Positions 8,038 through 18,060 of a DNA stretch of 64,000 nucleotides are shown one piece after another (the stretch's first letter is position 1; each line of letters begins with the position of its first letter). The notes beneath the pieces were generated by a model that was not told where the DNA came from, made no database searches, and saw nothing but the letters and a program-made list of their open reading frames with translations. The DNA is taken from the NCBI GenBank assembly GCA_900471525.1, contig UCEZ01000024.1, forward strand, positions 1 through 64,000. Direction: 5' to 3'. Position numbers and translations under genes: made by a program. The stretch is from Hyphomicrobiales bacterium (lineage in GTDB: Bacteria; Pseudomonadota; Alphaproteobacteria; Rhizobiales; Rhizobiaceae).

Positions 8038-8649
8038 ATGCTCCAGATTCGACATTTCAGCGCAGCCAGTGCGCTTTCGCTTGACCGGAAGATGGCGTCA
8101 CAACCGACTGCGGATGGCCGATTCAGCCGGGCAGCACCTCTTTTCATCAGGGGTATTGCAGCCTGTTTTCTGATGCTGCCTTTGATAACCGGGGCACCGG
8201 CCCAAGCGGACGATACTGTCCTGATGCCAGCAAATATCATTTTCGTCATGAGCACCGGATATTGGGAGGAAAGCGGCGATCCTCTCAACGTACTCGATCC
8301 GAACGCCACCAAATCGACAGAAAATCAATCGAATGCGCCGGCACAACGCGGTTACTACAAGCTCGTGGCGGTGCGTCAGCCGGAAGGCAACGCCCATGTC
8401 TTTCTGCAGCAAATCGCTCTGGACGCCTCCGGACCAAAGGTGATCTCTTCGGCGGAACTTGAAGAATTTTCGTCCATGAAGGTCTACGTCACGGATATCA
8501 GGCCAGAAACCTCCGACGGTGTTGCGCGGCAGCCCGGACTCTTTGCCACCGTCTATCTGAAGACCGACCCAACGGCGACGGAGTCGGAGACCTGGACAGT
8601 GCTGATCGACGACATCGGCGACATCAAGGTCGAGCGCGAGACGAACTGA
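8038..8649 (+). CDS. Exported hypothetical protein, 203 aa
   Basis: After a 40-residue leader, a signal peptide is visible (FIRGIAACFLMLPLITGAPA, cleaved near AQA-DD). The mature part begins TVLMPANIIFVMSTGYWEES and contains RGYYKLVAVRQPEGNAHVFL, a beta-rich pattern seen in conserved rhizobial periplasmic proteins of unknown role. A second possible start is the Met of MASQPTADGR. It runs in the same direction as nadK, separated by about 150 bases, and ends in a terminator. Confidence 0.7.
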   Translation: MLQIRHFSAASALSLDRKMASQPTADGRFSRAAPLFIRGIAACFLMLPLITGAPAQADDTVLMPANIIFVMSTGYWEESGDPLNVLDPNATKSTENQSNAPAQRGYYKLVAVRQPEGNAHVFLQQIALDASGPKVISSAELEEFSSMKVYVTDIRPETSDGVARQPGLFATVYLKTDPTATESETWTVLIDDIGDIKVERETN

Positions 8650-8669
8650 CGGGCTGCAAGAGCCAAAGG

Positions 8670-8702
8670 AAAAGCCGGGCGATCGATGCGCCCGGCTTTT
8701 CC
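8670..8702. terminator. Rho-independent terminator (shared, convergent genes)
   Basis: AAAAGCCGGGCG - GATCGATG - CGCCCGGCTTTT forms a strong hairpin with A and T tracts on either side. It can therefore stop the exported-protein gene on the plus strand and prfB on the minus strand. Confidence 0.85.
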
Positions 8703-8729
8703 CACTAAGACGAATGGCGTCAGATCGGC

Positions 8730-9861
8730 TTATGCCAGATCGTCGACCACAGCATCGGCGCCGCCGTTGACGCGGTGGGCAAGTGCCGCTTCCATGAACT
8801 CATTCAGGTCGCCGTCGAGCACATCGTCCGGCGCAGTGCTGGCGACTCCGGTGCGCAAGTCCTTGACCAGCTGATAGGGCTGCATGACGTAGGACCGGAT
8901 CTGGTGTCCCCAGCCGATATCGCTCTTGGAGGCCGCTTCCGCATTGGCTGCGTCTTCGCGCTTCTTGAGCTCCGCTTCATAGAGACGGGCGCGCAGCATG
9001 TCCCAGGCCTTGGCCTTGTTCTTGTGCTGCGAGCGCTCCTGCTGGCACTGCACGACGATGCCGGACGGCATGTGCGTGATGCGCACCGCCGAGTCGGTAG
9101 TGTTGACGTGCTGGCCGCCAGCGCCCGACGAACGGTAGGTGTCGATACGGCAGTCGCTTTCGTTGATGTCGATCTGGATCGAATCGTCGATCACGGGATA
9201 GACCCAGATGGACGAGAACGACGTGTGACGGCGGGCGTTGCTGTCGAACGGCGAAATCCGCACCAGACGATGAACGCCCGATTCGGTCTTCAGCCAGCCA
9301 TAGGCATTGTGTCCCTTGACGAGCAGCGTCGCAGACTTGATGCCGGCTTCTTCGCCGTCATGGACTTCCATGAGCTCGACCTTGTAGCCCTGACGTTCGG
9401 CCCAGCGGGTATACATGCGCAAAAGGATGTTCGCCCAGTCCTGGCTCTCGGTGCCGCCGGCGCCAGAATGGACTTCCAGATAGGTGTCGTTGCCATCGGC
9501 TTCGCCGGACAGCATCGCCTCCACCTGGCGGCGCGCCGCTTCGGTTTTCAGCACCCTGAGCGCGTCCTCGGCTTCCTTGACGATATCGGCGTCGCCCTCT
9601 TCCTCACCAAGTTCGATAAGGTCGATGGCGTCCTGCATCTGCTGCTCGAAAGCCCGCACGCTGTTGATGCCGTCGTCGAGTTGCTGGCGCTCGCGCATCA
9701 GCTTCTGTGCTTCGGCAGCATCGTTCCAGAGGTTCGGATCCTCCGCCTTGTTGTTCAACCAGTCCAGCCGTCTTACCGCCTGATCCCAGTCAAAGATGCC
9801 TCCTCAGCAGGCTTATGGCCTGCTTGATTTCGTCGACGATATTCTCGATTTCAGTCCGCAT
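8730..9861 (-). CDS. prfB: Peptide chain release factor 2, expressed by +1 frameshift
   Basis: RF2 ends translation at UGA and UAA. The long frame holds RF2 hallmarks: the GGQ motif ([14 protein letters not shown]) that triggers peptidyl-tRNA hydrolysis, and the recognition-loop region ([20 protein letters not shown]). The first 23 codons are in another frame, starting at ATG 9861 ([20 protein letters not shown]), and end at an in-frame TGA. The two join through a programmed +1 shift to give about 376 residues, the usual RF2 length. Calling it from the internal start alone (9758) would lose the N-terminus. Confidence 0.95.
9789..9804 (-). promoter_or_regulatory. prfB programmed +1 frameshift site
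   Basis: On the minus strand the mRNA reads AGG AGG CAU CUU UGA C. The internal Shine-Dalgarno AGGAGG, the slippery CUU and the UGA followed by C have the same spacing as the known bacterial prfB site. RF2 shortage lets the ribosome slip on CUU-U into the main frame, which makes RF2 control its own synthesis. Confidence 0.95.
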
Positions 9862-9906
9862 GGTCCTGCTTCTTGCGCTCGGATGGAAATGTGCGCCGTG
9901 AATAAC

Positions 9907-9941
9907 GACGCCTGCCGCTTATGTAAAGACCGGCAGGCGTC
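9907..9941 (-). terminator. Hairpin between mrcA and prfB
   Basis: GACGCCTGCCG and its exact complement CGGCAGGCGTC flank a 13-base loop. On the minus strand it follows the mrcA stop and is followed by GTTATT, so it is a likely intrinsic terminator or attenuator before prfB. Confidence 0.65.
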
Positions 9942-9961
9942 AGGAAAGGTGGAGGATGACG

Positions 9962-12415
9962 TTAAAACAGGCCGCTTGAACCGCGGTTGATGGCGTCATT
10001 GGCCTGGGGCGAAGCCTTCAGGATTTCCTCCGGCGGAATATATTGGTCGGCACCGCCGATGACGGAGAATGTATCGGCCGGGCCGGTGCCAGGCTTGAAC
10101 GCCTCGATGATCGTATCCGGATCGCCTTCGGCGGCGGCCATTCCGGTCTTGCGGTTGACGGGGATGAGGCTCATGCCTTCGGGCACGACGAACTTGACCG
10201 GGCGCGAACCCTGCATCGCAGCCTGCATGAAATCGTTGAACACGGGCGCCGCGAGACCGCCACCCGTCGCGCCGCGTCCAAGCGGCGCCGGGCTGTCGAA
10301 ACCGAGATAGAGCCCGGCGACCATATCCGGCGTATAACCGACGAACCAGGCGTCCTTCTCGTCATTGGTGGTGCCGGTCTTGCCGGCTACGGGACGGTCC
10401 AGCTTGATCTTGCCGGCGGCGGTACCACGCTGGACGACACCTTCCATCATCGAGGTGATCTGATAGGCAGTCATCGGATCGAGAACCTGCTCGCGGTTGT
10501 CGGTCAGAACCGGTTCTTCCTGATCTTCCCAATCGGCAGCATTGCAATTGTCGCAGGTCCGCTCTTCATGACGGAAGATGGTCTTGCCATAGCGGTCCTG
10601 AATGCGGTCGATCATCGACGGCTTGATCTGCTTGCCGCCGTTGGCGAGCACGGCATAGGCCGACACCATGCGCAGCACCGTCGTTTCGCCTGATCCGAGG
10701 GACATAGCCAGCACCGGCAGCATCTTGTCATAGATGCCGAAACGCTCGGCATATTCGGCAACGAGGTTCATGCCCATGTCGTTGGCAAGCCGCACCGTCA
10801 TCAGGTTGCGTGATTTTTCGATACCGAGGCGCAGTGTCGAGGGGCCGGCCGAGCCGCCGCCGTAGTTTTCCGGGCGCCAGACCTGACCGCCGGTGACAAG
10901 CTCGAAGGGCGCATCGAGAATGACGGATGCCGGCGTATAGCCGTTGTCGAGCGCCGCCGCATAGACGAACGGCTTGAAGGACGATCCCGGTTGGCGCATC
11001 GCCTGCGTCGCGCGGTTGAACTCCGACTGTCCGTAGGAGAAGCCGCCGGCCATGGCGAGCACGCGGCCGGTCTGCGGGTCCATGGCGACAATGCCGCCCT
11101 GCACCTTTGGTGGCTGGCGCAGGCGATACTCGCCCGCTTCCTCTGTCGCCTCGACATAGACGACGTCGCCGGGACCGACAACGCCTTCTGGCGACTTTGC
11201 CGACTTGCGATCTCCGGTCGACGAGCGATAGGCCCATTGCATGTTCTTTGCAGCGATGTGCCCGGTCAAGCGATCGGCGCCAACCTTGCCGCCGCCATCC
11301 TTTTCAGGCTGAATGCCGATTTCGGCACCGTTCTCGTCAACCGAAAGCACGACGGCGAGCTTCCATTCCGGCACGTCGGCGAGCGCCTCGAGCTTGCCAA
11401 GCGGCTCACCCCAGTCTCCGCCGATCTCGATCGTCTTCAGCGCACCATGGAAGCCGCGGCGTTCATCATAGGTCACCAATGCGTTCTGCAGCGCCTTGCG
11501 CGCTTCGACCTGCAGCCGCGGGTCGAGCGAGGTGCGTACGGACAGGCCACCTTCGTAGAGAGCATTGTCCCCATAGCGCTGGATGATCTGACGGCGAACC
11601 TCTTCGGCGAAGTATTCCGACGCAAACAGGTGGGAACCGCCGCGTCGAACGGTAACGCCGAGCGGCTGCTTCTTGGCCTCATCGCCGTCGGCCTTGGTCA
11701 CATAGCCATTCTCCACCATACGGTCGATGACCCAGTCGCGCCGCTCGATCGCTGCCTTTTCGCGGCGGAACGGATGGTAGTTGGATGGTCCCTTCGGCAG
11801 CGCGGCCAGATAGGCCGTTTCGGCAATCGTCAGCTCCGTTACCGACTTGTCGAAATAGGTGAGTGCCGCACCGGCGATGCCATAGGAATTCAGCCCGAAG
11901 AAAATCTCGTTGAGATAGAGTTCGAGAATACGATCCTTGCTGTAAGCCTGCTCGATGCGGAACGACAGAATGGCTTCCTTGACCTTGCGGTCGATCGTCT
12001 GGTCGGCGGACAGAAGAAAGTTCTTGGCGACCTGCTGGGTGATCGTCGAGGCGCCGACGGGGCGGCGGCCGGAGCCGAAGTTCTGCAGGTTGACGGTAAT
12101 GGCGCGTGCGAGACCGGTGATGTCGACGCCCGGATGCTGGTAAAAATTCTTGTCTTCGGCTGAGATGAAGGCTGCCTTGACGCGATCAGGAATAGCCTGG
12201 ATCGGCAGATAGAGGCGGCGCTCGCGGGCGTATTCGGCCATCAGTGCGCCGTTGCCGGCATGCACGCGCGTCGTTACCGGCGGCGCATAGCTGTTGAGAA
12301 CCTCATAATCGGGCAAATCCTTGGTGACATGGCCAAGATAAATGGCCGCTGCCGCAGCCACGCCGAGCACCAGGAATGCGCCAATGCCGAAGAAATATCC
12401 AATCAGTCTGATCAT
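9962..12415 (-). CDS. mrcA: Penicillin-binding protein 1a (glycosyltransferase/transpeptidase)
   Basis: Bifunctional class A PBP that polymerises lipid II and crosslinks peptidoglycan at the inner membrane. I choose ATG 12415 (MIRLIGYFFGIG), directly before the single N-terminal membrane helix; 817 residues. The GT51 domain has SAEDKNFYQHPGVD (catalytic Glu), ASTITQQVAKN and the later RILELYLNEIFFG. The transpeptidase has PGSSFKPF (SxxK nucleophile), KSRNLM (SxN) and AGKTGTT (KTG). An OB-like insert between the two domains is typical of the alphaproteobacterial type. It lies directly downstream of amiC on the same strand. Confidence 0.95.
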   Translation of the reverse strand: MIRLIGYFFGIGAFLVLGVAAAAAIYLGHVTKDLPDYEVLNSYAPPVTTRVHAGNGALMAEYARERRLYLPIQAIPDRVKAAFISAEDKNFYQHPGVDITGLARAITVNLQNFGSGRRPVGASTITQQVAKNFLLSADQTIDRKVKEAILSFRIEQAYSKDRILELYLNEIFFGLNSYGIAGAALTYFDKSVTELTIAETAYLAALPKGPSNYHPFRREKAAIERRDWVIDRMVENGYVTKADGDEAKKQPLGVTVRRGGSHLFASEYFAEEVRRQIIQRYGDNALYEGGLSVRTSLDPRLQVEARKALQNALVTYDERRGFHGALKTIEIGGDWGEPLGKLEALADVPEWKLAVVLSVDENGAEIGIQPEKDGGGKVGADRLTGHIAAKNMQWAYRSSTGDRKSAKSPEGVVGPGDVVYVEATEEAGEYRLRQPPKVQGGIVAMDPQTGRVLAMAGGFSYGQSEFNRATQAMRQPGSSFKPFVYAAALDNGYTPASVILDAPFELVTGGQVWRPENYGGGSAGPSTLRLGIEKSRNLMTVRLANDMGMNLVAEYAERFGIYDKMLPVLAMSLGSGETTVLRMVSAYAVLANGGKQIKPSMIDRIQDRYGKTIFRHEERTCDNCNAADWEDQEEPVLTDNREQVLDPMTAYQITSMMEGVVQRGTAAGKIKLDRPVAGKTGTTNDEKDAWFVGYTPDMVAGLYLGFDSPAPLGRGATGGGLAAPVFNDFMQAAMQGSRPVKFVVPEGMSLIPVNRKTGMAAAEGDPDTIIEAFKPGTGPADTFSVIGGADQYIPPEEILKASPQANDAINRGSSGLF

Positions 12416-12789
12416 CAGCCAGATACCGGTATCCTGTTGTCGTTTCTCTGTGCGGAGCACGCGTTCCCGGTGGGCCTACCCCGCACCTCGCTCGAATGCA
12501 ATCACGCCTACGAATTAAACAACGAATGAAGGTCGCGACCGGATGGTCGGCGGCACCTCTTCCGCGTTACGAGTTTACGATCGGTCACCGTCTTTCAGAT
12601 CATCAATCGCACAATTCAGGTTTCCGGATAGCGACCGGATTGTGAGTAAAATAGGGCTTGCGGTGTATTAAACGTAAGCCATCCCCTTGAAAACGATATC
12701 GCTGTTACCGCGGCGACACAAATCACAACAAGCGTTATTGCCTGCCAAAGCCCGGGAACATCGAAGGGCGAGCCCCTTAAACGCCGTAC
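12416..12789. other. Intergenic region between amiC and mrcA
   Basis: About 370 bases with no convincing ORF. It should hold the mrcA promoter and 5' leader. A short A/T-rich stretch near 12640-12700 is the only promoter-like part I can see, and I cannot assign boxes with confidence. Confidence 0.5.
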
Positions 12790-13977
12790 TCAGCCGCCGT
12801 TTGCCACTGCCCCGCCTCGATAATTGCGCACGGCAACAGCCAGGAGACCTGCAACCTTCCGACGCCAGACCGGATCAACAAGCAGCTTCTCGTCTTGCTT
12901 GTTGGACAAAAAACCAAGTTCAAGCAGAATCGACGGCACGTCAGGCGCCTGCAGGACGCGGAAGCCGGCGTGACGGTGCGGATTGTTGATCAGGTTGATC
13001 TGCCCCTCGAAAGAGGAAACGACGGAGCGCGCCAGATTGACGGAGAACGCCTGCGTTTCGCGCCGCGTCAGATCGATGAGAATGTCAGCGACCTCCGCCG
13101 GTTCGCTTTTGAAGGCGACGCCGGCAATCTCGTCGGACAGGTTTTCACGCTCGGCGAGGTTGGCGGCAAGATGGTCGGATGCCTTGTCCGAGATGGTGTA
13201 GACCGTGGCGCCGCGAATATCACGCTGTTTCAACGTATCGGCGTGAATGGAAATGAACAGGTTGGCGCCGTGCTGGCGGGCGATCTGCACCCGCTCCGGC
13301 AAGGACAGGAATTCGTCCTTGTCCCGCGTCAGGAACGCCTTGACGCCACTCTCCTTGTTGAGGGTCTCGACAAGTTCCCCTGCGAAGGCAAGCGTAACGC
13401 TCTTTTCCTCCATCTTGGTGTCGCTGCCGATCGCCCCGGTATCGATCCCGCCATGCCCGGCATCGATCGCCACGACGAACGACCCGGTGGCCGACGGCTC
13501 CACCACCCGGCCGGTTTTCGTCGATGCTACGGTGCCCGTCCACTTCTGCTCTTCGAGAAGAGCAGAGAAACGCTCCTCGGTCACCCGCTCCGCGTCGAGC
13601 ACCAGACGGAATCCTTTGCCGTCCTCGTCGGCCTTCACATCGGCGACAGTGATCGCCACCGGTTTGTTCGCCGTCAGGACTACGCGTGAACTGCCGGCGC
13701 CCATGGCGCCATAGCGGATTTCCGTAAACAGCCCCCTCGCCTTCAAGTCTTCCGGCTTCAAGCCGAACGATGTCTCGGGCAGATCGACGATGACGCGAGC
13801 GGGATTTGCGACGTAGTGGACGAAGAAAACCGGCTTGCGATCGAAGTCGATCACCACTCTGGTGCGAGCGTCATCGCCGGCTATCCGGGCGCCATAGGCG
13901 AGCAACGGTGCATCGGCTGCATAGGCACCCAGCGCCGAGCACAGGCAGAAAAGGCCAAGCAGGCATCGCCGCATCAT
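12790..13977 (-). CDS. amiC: N-acetylmuramoyl-L-alanine amidase, AmiC type
   Basis: Periplasmic zinc amidase that splits septal peptidoglycan. A signal peptide (MMRRCLLGLFCLCSALGAYA) is followed by an AMIN domain (about residues 30-130, beta-rich, VVIDFDRKPVFFV) and an Amidase_3 domain: VVAIDAGHGGIDTGA carries the first zinc His, KSVTLAFAGELVE the catalytic-loop region, FISIHAD the second His, and SILLELGFLSN the catalytic Glu. I use ATG 13977 rather than the TTG 15 bases upstream. It precedes mrcA, a common pairing of wall synthesis and splitting in rhizobia. Confidence 0.93.
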   Translation of the reverse strand: MMRRCLLGLFCLCSALGAYAADAPLLAYGARIAGDDARTRVVIDFDRKPVFFVHYVANPARVIVDLPETSFGLKPEDLKARGLFTEIRYGAMGAGSSRVVLTANKPVAITVADVKADEDGKGFRLVLDAERVTEERFSALLEEQKWTGTVASTKTGRVVEPSATGSFVVAIDAGHGGIDTGAIGSDTKMEEKSVTLAFAGELVETLNKESGVKAFLTRDKDEFLSLPERVQIARQHGANLFISIHADTLKQRDIRGATVYTISDKASDHLAANLAERENLSDEIAGVAFKSEPAEVADILIDLTRRETQAFSVNLARSVVSSFEGQINLINNPHRHAGFRVLQAPDVPSILLELGFLSNKQDEKLLVDPVWRRKVAGLLAVAVRNYRGGAVANGG

Positions 13978-14799
13978 CGCAGATAGGAACAAATCCGCTT
14001 TCCCTTGTCACCAACGCCCGTCAGATACCCGAAGGACGCATCATTGATAACCGATTGCGACATCCCATTTCAGGGCATCGCCGATGCACATGACGAACTG
14101 CCGCTCCAACTATCCATGACGCCATATGGTTAACCGAACCTTGCTTGCCGCGCCCAAGGCACATCTGCCGCTGTCTTCCAACTCAAGAAATACAGATCGA
14201 GGCGACCAAAAACCGGCACTCCGGCAGTACACACCCCGACAACCGAATCAATCAATATTATGGCCGTTCCGGCTTTTCCCTTGCCATTGTGACATAGAAA
14301 ACATAAAAGCTTCACAGGGAGAAAGTGTTGACGGGATAGAATCGACGACCGGCAGCCAAAGGGTTTTTAAAGCCTTGGCGCCAGAGCGTGATCGGGACGG
14401 GTAAAACCGCTTCAACGCAGATCATGTCTCGGACAAGCAGTCGCGCTTCATCCGCCGTCGCTCCACTTTTTCCTCGCATGCTGAATCGTGAAATTCCGGC
14501 GGTGGCCGGAGCGTTTATGGTGACGATCACCGAAGGCCCGTGACCGGGCACATTCATCGGGCCTTCAGGGCCTAGTACATTGGCATTCTTGTTTGGTCAT
14601 TGACGTTGTCCCAGCAGTATCGGTCAGAAGTAAATAGGCCCCGGAACAAAACCGTTCCGGCTGCCGTCTGGCTGTTGGACCATCTCCCCGACCCTACAGG
14701 AACATTCACATCCGGCGAAAAACCTGAGCTGCATGGAAAGTCTCCTCCGGGACTCGATTTTCCTGCCGTTTTACAGGTGCGCCGAGGAGCACCACCCAC
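13978..14799. other. Divergent intergenic region amiC/rne with long rne leader
   Basis: About 820 bases between divergent core genes. Short ORFs here lack ribosome sites and are not called. The last 200 bases before rne are rich in short complementary G/C blocks (for example CCGGAACAAAACCGTTCCGG at 14641-14660), as expected for a structured 5' UTR; RNase E mRNAs are commonly autoregulated through their leader. A segment near 14376-14420 resembles the small intergenic palindromic elements common in Rhizobiaceae, but the match is only by eye. Confidence 0.45.
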
Positions 14800-17667
14800 A
14801 TGGCAGAGAAAATGCTTATCGACGCGTCTCACGCTGAAGAGACGCGCGTCGTTGTCGTACGCGGAAACCGCATAGAAGAATTCGACTTCGAATCCGAACA
14901 CAAGAAACAGATCCGCGGCAATATTTACCTCGCAAAAGTCACGCGCGTGGAACCGTCGCTGCAGGCCGCGTTTGTCGATTATGGCGGCAATCGCCACGGC
15001 TTCCTGGCTTTCGCCGAAATTCACCCCGACTACTACCAGATTCCCCTTGCCGACCGGCAGGCCCTGCTGAGGCAGGAAGCCGAGGAAGCACGCCGTGACG
15101 ACGACATCGAGCATGTCGAGACCGGGACGGATCTTGGCCCCGATTCCGAAGAGGAAACGGTAGAGACGACGGAAGAAAACGTTGTCGAGGTTGTTGAGAG
15201 CGCTCCCGAGCCGGTCGAGGCATCGGAAGCGGCTGTTGAGGCCGAGGAAAAGCCGAAAGCCAAGGCCAAGCGCCCGCGCCGCACCAAGAAGGCAGCTGCG
15301 GCGGAAGCCGAAGCGGCCGTAGCCGACGCGGATGGCGAAGAAAGCTCCGGCGGCGAAATGGCCGCTATGGTCGACACCGACAGCATTTCGGAAGACACCC
15401 GCGGTCGCCGCAACAACGATGATGAAGATGATGACGATGGTCATCATGAAGAAAAGGAAGTGATCGAATCCGTCGGCGCCGAAGACGCCATGGAAGAGGT
15501 TCCGGATCGCCAGGTCAACCGTCGTCCGCGCAAGCAGTACCGCATCCAGGAAGTTATCAAGCGCCGGCAGATCCTGCTCGTGCAGGTGGCCAAGGAAGAA
15601 CGCGGCAACAAGGGTGCGGCACTCACCACCTATCTGTCGCTCGCAGGCCGTTACTCGGTTCTCATGCCGAACACGGCGCGCGGCGGCGGCATTTCCCGCA
15701 AGATCACCAACCTGCCTGACCGCAAGCGCCTGAAGGAAATCGCCCGCGCGCTCGACGTGCCGCTGGGCATGGGCGTCATCCTGCGCACCGCCGGTGCCAA
15801 CCGCACCAAGGTCGAGGTCAAGCGCGACTTCGAATATCTGATGCGCCTGTGGGAAAACGTCCGCACGCTGACCTTGTCCTCGACAGCGCCCTGCCTCGTC
15901 TATGAGGAAGGCAGCCTGATCAAGCGCTCGATCCGCGACCTTTACAACAAGGACATCAGCGAGATCATCGTTGCCGGCGAAGAGGGCTACAAGGAAGCCA
16001 AGGGCTTCATGAAGATGCTGATGCCGAGCCACGCCAAGGTGGTTCAGCCCTACCGCGACGTTCACCCGATCTTCTCCCGCTCGGGCATCGAAGCCCAGCT
16101 CGACCGCATGCTGGTGCCGCAGGTAACGCTGAAGTCCGGCGGCTACATCATCATCAACCAGACCGAAGCGCTGGTGGCGATCGACGTCAACTCCGGCCGT
16201 TCGACTCGCGAACATTCGATCGAAGACACGGCGCTCCAGACGAACCTTGAAGCCGCTGAAGAAGTCGCCCGCCAGCTGCGCCTGCGCGACCTTGCCGGTC
16301 TCGTGGTTGTCGACTTCATCGACATGGAAGAAAAGCGCAACAATCGCGCTGTCGAGAAGCGACTGAAGGATCATCTGAAGAACGACCGCGCCCGTATCCA
16401 GGTCGGACGCATCTCGCATTTCGGTCTGCTCGAAATGTCGCGCCAGCGCATTCGTGCATCGGTGCTTGAATCGACGATGCAGACCTGCCCGCATTGCAAC
16501 GGCACGGGTCATGTGCGTTCGCAGTCCTCCGTTGCCCTGCATGTCCTGCGCGGCGTCGAGGAGTATCTGCTGAAGAACACCACCCACAACATCACCGTGC
16601 GTACGACGCCGGATATCGCGCTGTACCTCTTGAATCACAAGCGGGGCACGATCGTCGATTATGAAGAGCGTTTCGGCGTTCAGATCATCATCGAGGCGGA
16701 TGCCCATGTCGGTGCCCAGCATTTCGCCATCGATCGTGGCGAAGCCGTCGAGAACCCGGTCAAGATCGAACAGATCATCCAGTTCGAGCCTGAAATCGAC
16801 GAAGACGATGATATCGTCATCGAAGAGGACATCGAGGACGAAGAAGAGGTTGTGGCGGAAGCCAAGCCGGAACGTGCCGAGCGGGCCGAGCGCAGCGAAC
16901 GAGCACCTGCCGAGCAGAGTGACGACCAAGGTAACCGCAAGCGCAAGCGCCGCCGGCGCCGGCGTGGTGGCCGCCCGGGCGGCGAGCAGGGTGCTGAAGC
17001 CGGTGCCCGCTCCGACGACGCATCGGATGAGGATGGCGACGAGGACGAAGCCGACGACGTTGCAGCACAGGCCGGTGCCGAAGACGCACAGGAAGCAGGC
17101 CTGAGCGAAGAAGAACGCCAGAAGCGCAAGCGCCGCCGTCGCGGCAAGCGCGGTGGCCGCCGCAATCGTCCCGACGAGGCAGAAGGTGAGAACCTTGCTG
17201 CTGGCGGTGAAGCGGACAGTGAAGATGGTTCGGCAAACGGAGCGGAAACGCCGGTTGCCGAGGAAACGGTTGCTGCCACGACGGACGCAGCCGAGGATCT
17301 CGTTGACGCTCCGGCGGTTGCCGAAGAAGAAGCAAAGCCCGCCAAGCCGAAACGCAGCCGCAAGAAGGTTGTGGCCGCTGAAGAGGCCGTTGTCGAGAAA
17401 GCTCCCGTGGCGACCGCTGATGCGGATGCCCAGGCTGCTGTGGAAGCGACACCGGAACAGGTTTCCGTTGCCGAAGAACCCGTCGTCGAAAAGGCTGCGG
17501 CGTCGCTCGAAGAAACAAAGCCGGTGCGGGCCAACCGCGATATCGATGCGATCGCCAGCGAGCCCGTGGTCAAATCGTCCACAGTCAAGAAAGACGATGG
17601 CGATGGCGATGGCGAGCCGGCAAAGCCCAAGAAGGGCGGCTGGTGGCAGAAGCGCGGCTTCTTCTGA
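14800..17667 (+). CDS. rne: Ribonuclease E
   Basis: Essential endoribonuclease and degradosome scaffold, 955 residues. The N-terminus MAEKMLIDASHAEETRVVVV leads into the S1 RNA-binding domain, which carries a long acidic/Lys insertion (about residues 90-240) typical of Rhizobiales. The catalytic part contains INQTEALVAIDVNSGRSTRE and LVVVDFIDM (Mg2+-binding Asp residues). The zinc link is TCPHCNGTGH near residue 563, where two protomers share a Zn2+. The C-terminal half is low-complexity, with Arg/Lys-rich RNA-binding clusters (RKRKRRRRRRGGRPGG) and acidic stretches. A good ribosome site, GAGGAGCACC, precedes the start. Confidence 0.96.
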   Translation: MAEKMLIDASHAEETRVVVVRGNRIEEFDFESEHKKQIRGNIYLAKVTRVEPSLQAAFVDYGGNRHGFLAFAEIHPDYYQIPLADRQALLRQEAEEARRDDDIEHVETGTDLGPDSEEETVETTEENVVEVVESAPEPVEASEAAVEAEEKPKAKAKRPRRTKKAAAAEAEAAVADADGEESSGGEMAAMVDTDSISEDTRGRRNNDDEDDDDGHHEEKEVIESVGAEDAMEEVPDRQVNRRPRKQYRIQEVIKRRQILLVQVAKEERGNKGAALTTYLSLAGRYSVLMPNTARGGGISRKITNLPDRKRLKEIARALDVPLGMGVILRTAGANRTKVEVKRDFEYLMRLWENVRTLTLSSTAPCLVYEEGSLIKRSIRDLYNKDISEIIVAGEEGYKEAKGFMKMLMPSHAKVVQPYRDVHPIFSRSGIEAQLDRMLVPQVTLKSGGYIIINQTEALVAIDVNSGRSTREHSIEDTALQTNLEAAEEVARQLRLRDLAGLVVVDFIDMEEKRNNRAVEKRLKDHLKNDRARIQVGRISHFGLLEMSRQRIRASVLESTMQTCPHCNGTGHVRSQSSVALHVLRGVEEYLLKNTTHNITVRTTPDIALYLLNHKRGTIVDYEERFGVQIIIEADAHVGAQHFAIDRGEAVENPVKIEQIIQFEPEIDEDDDIVIEEDIEDEEEVVAEAKPERAERAERSERAPAEQSDDQGNRKRKRRRRRRGGRPGGEQGAEAGARSDDASDEDGDEDEADDVAAQAGAEDAQEAGLSEEERQKRKRRRRGKRGGRRNRPDEAEGENLAAGGEADSEDGSANGAETPVAEETVAATTDAAEDLVDAPAVAEEEAKPAKPKRSRKKVVAAEEAVVEKAPVATADADAQAAVEATPEQVSVAEEPVVEKAAASLEETKPVRANRDIDAIASEPVVKSSTVKKDDGDGDGEPAKPKKGGWWQKRGFF

Positions 17668-17691
17668 GCCGTACCTGAAAATTGACACATG

Positions 17692-17725
17692 AAAAAACCG
17701 GCCAAGCGATTGGCCGGTTTTTTCG
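17692..17725 (+). terminator. Rho-independent terminator of rne
   Basis: AAAAAACCGGCCAA-GCGA-TTGGCCGGTTTTTT is a perfect G/C-rich hairpin followed by a run of T, 25 bases after the stop. Confidence 0.93.
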
Positions 17726-17842
17726 TTTCCGCATGTGTTGCGTCAGGTGTTCCATAAGTAACAGCGAAAATACGATTCATGCGGCAGATTGTGCTTCACT
17801 GGGTGGGGTGGGCTCGCCCAGCGTCAACCAGAGGAGGCAATC

Positions 17843-18058
17843 ATGCGACATTTCCCTGTCGCCGCAGCGCTTGTCGCCATCCCGGCGATTTCCCTTGCCG
17901 CAACGTCGCAGGCCGAGGAGCACGGACGACGACGTCACAATGACTATTACTACAATAGCTACGACACGGCTTATGAACCCGTCTGCGTCATCCGCAAGAT
18001 CCGCACCACGGACGATAAGGGCAACCCTGTCACCAAAACGGTTCGGATTTGCCGCTAG
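17843..18058 (+). CDS. Small exported hypothetical protein, 71 aa
   Basis: ATG 17843 follows an excellent ribosome site (GAGGAGGCAATC). A signal peptide MRHFPVAAALVAIPAISLAA is cleaved near SQA, leaving a mature peptide rich in Tyr/Asn/His (RRRHNDYYYNSYDTAY) with two cysteines flanking a basic segment (VCVIRKIRTT ... VRICR). The two Cys could form a disulfide in the periplasm. Conserved-looking in rhizobia, role unknown. Confidence 0.7.
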   Translation: MRHFPVAAALVAIPAISLAATSQAEEHGRRRHNDYYYNSYDTAYEPVCVIRKIRTTDDKGNPVTKTVRICR

Positions 18059-18060
18059 CA

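Noticed and set aside
10991-12163. 390-codon open frame opposite mrcA
   Set aside because: Antisense shadow in G/C-rich coding DNA; mrcA motifs are complete on the minus strand.
14130-14315. 61-codon minus-strand ORF in the amiC/rne gap
   Set aside because: GTG start, no ribosome site and no recognisable product; treated as chance.
14572-17688. 1038-codon open frame on the strand opposite rne
   Set aside because: It mirrors the rne reading frame, has a biased Phe/Leu/Arg composition from complementary codons and no ribosome site. RNase E on the plus strand explains the region.
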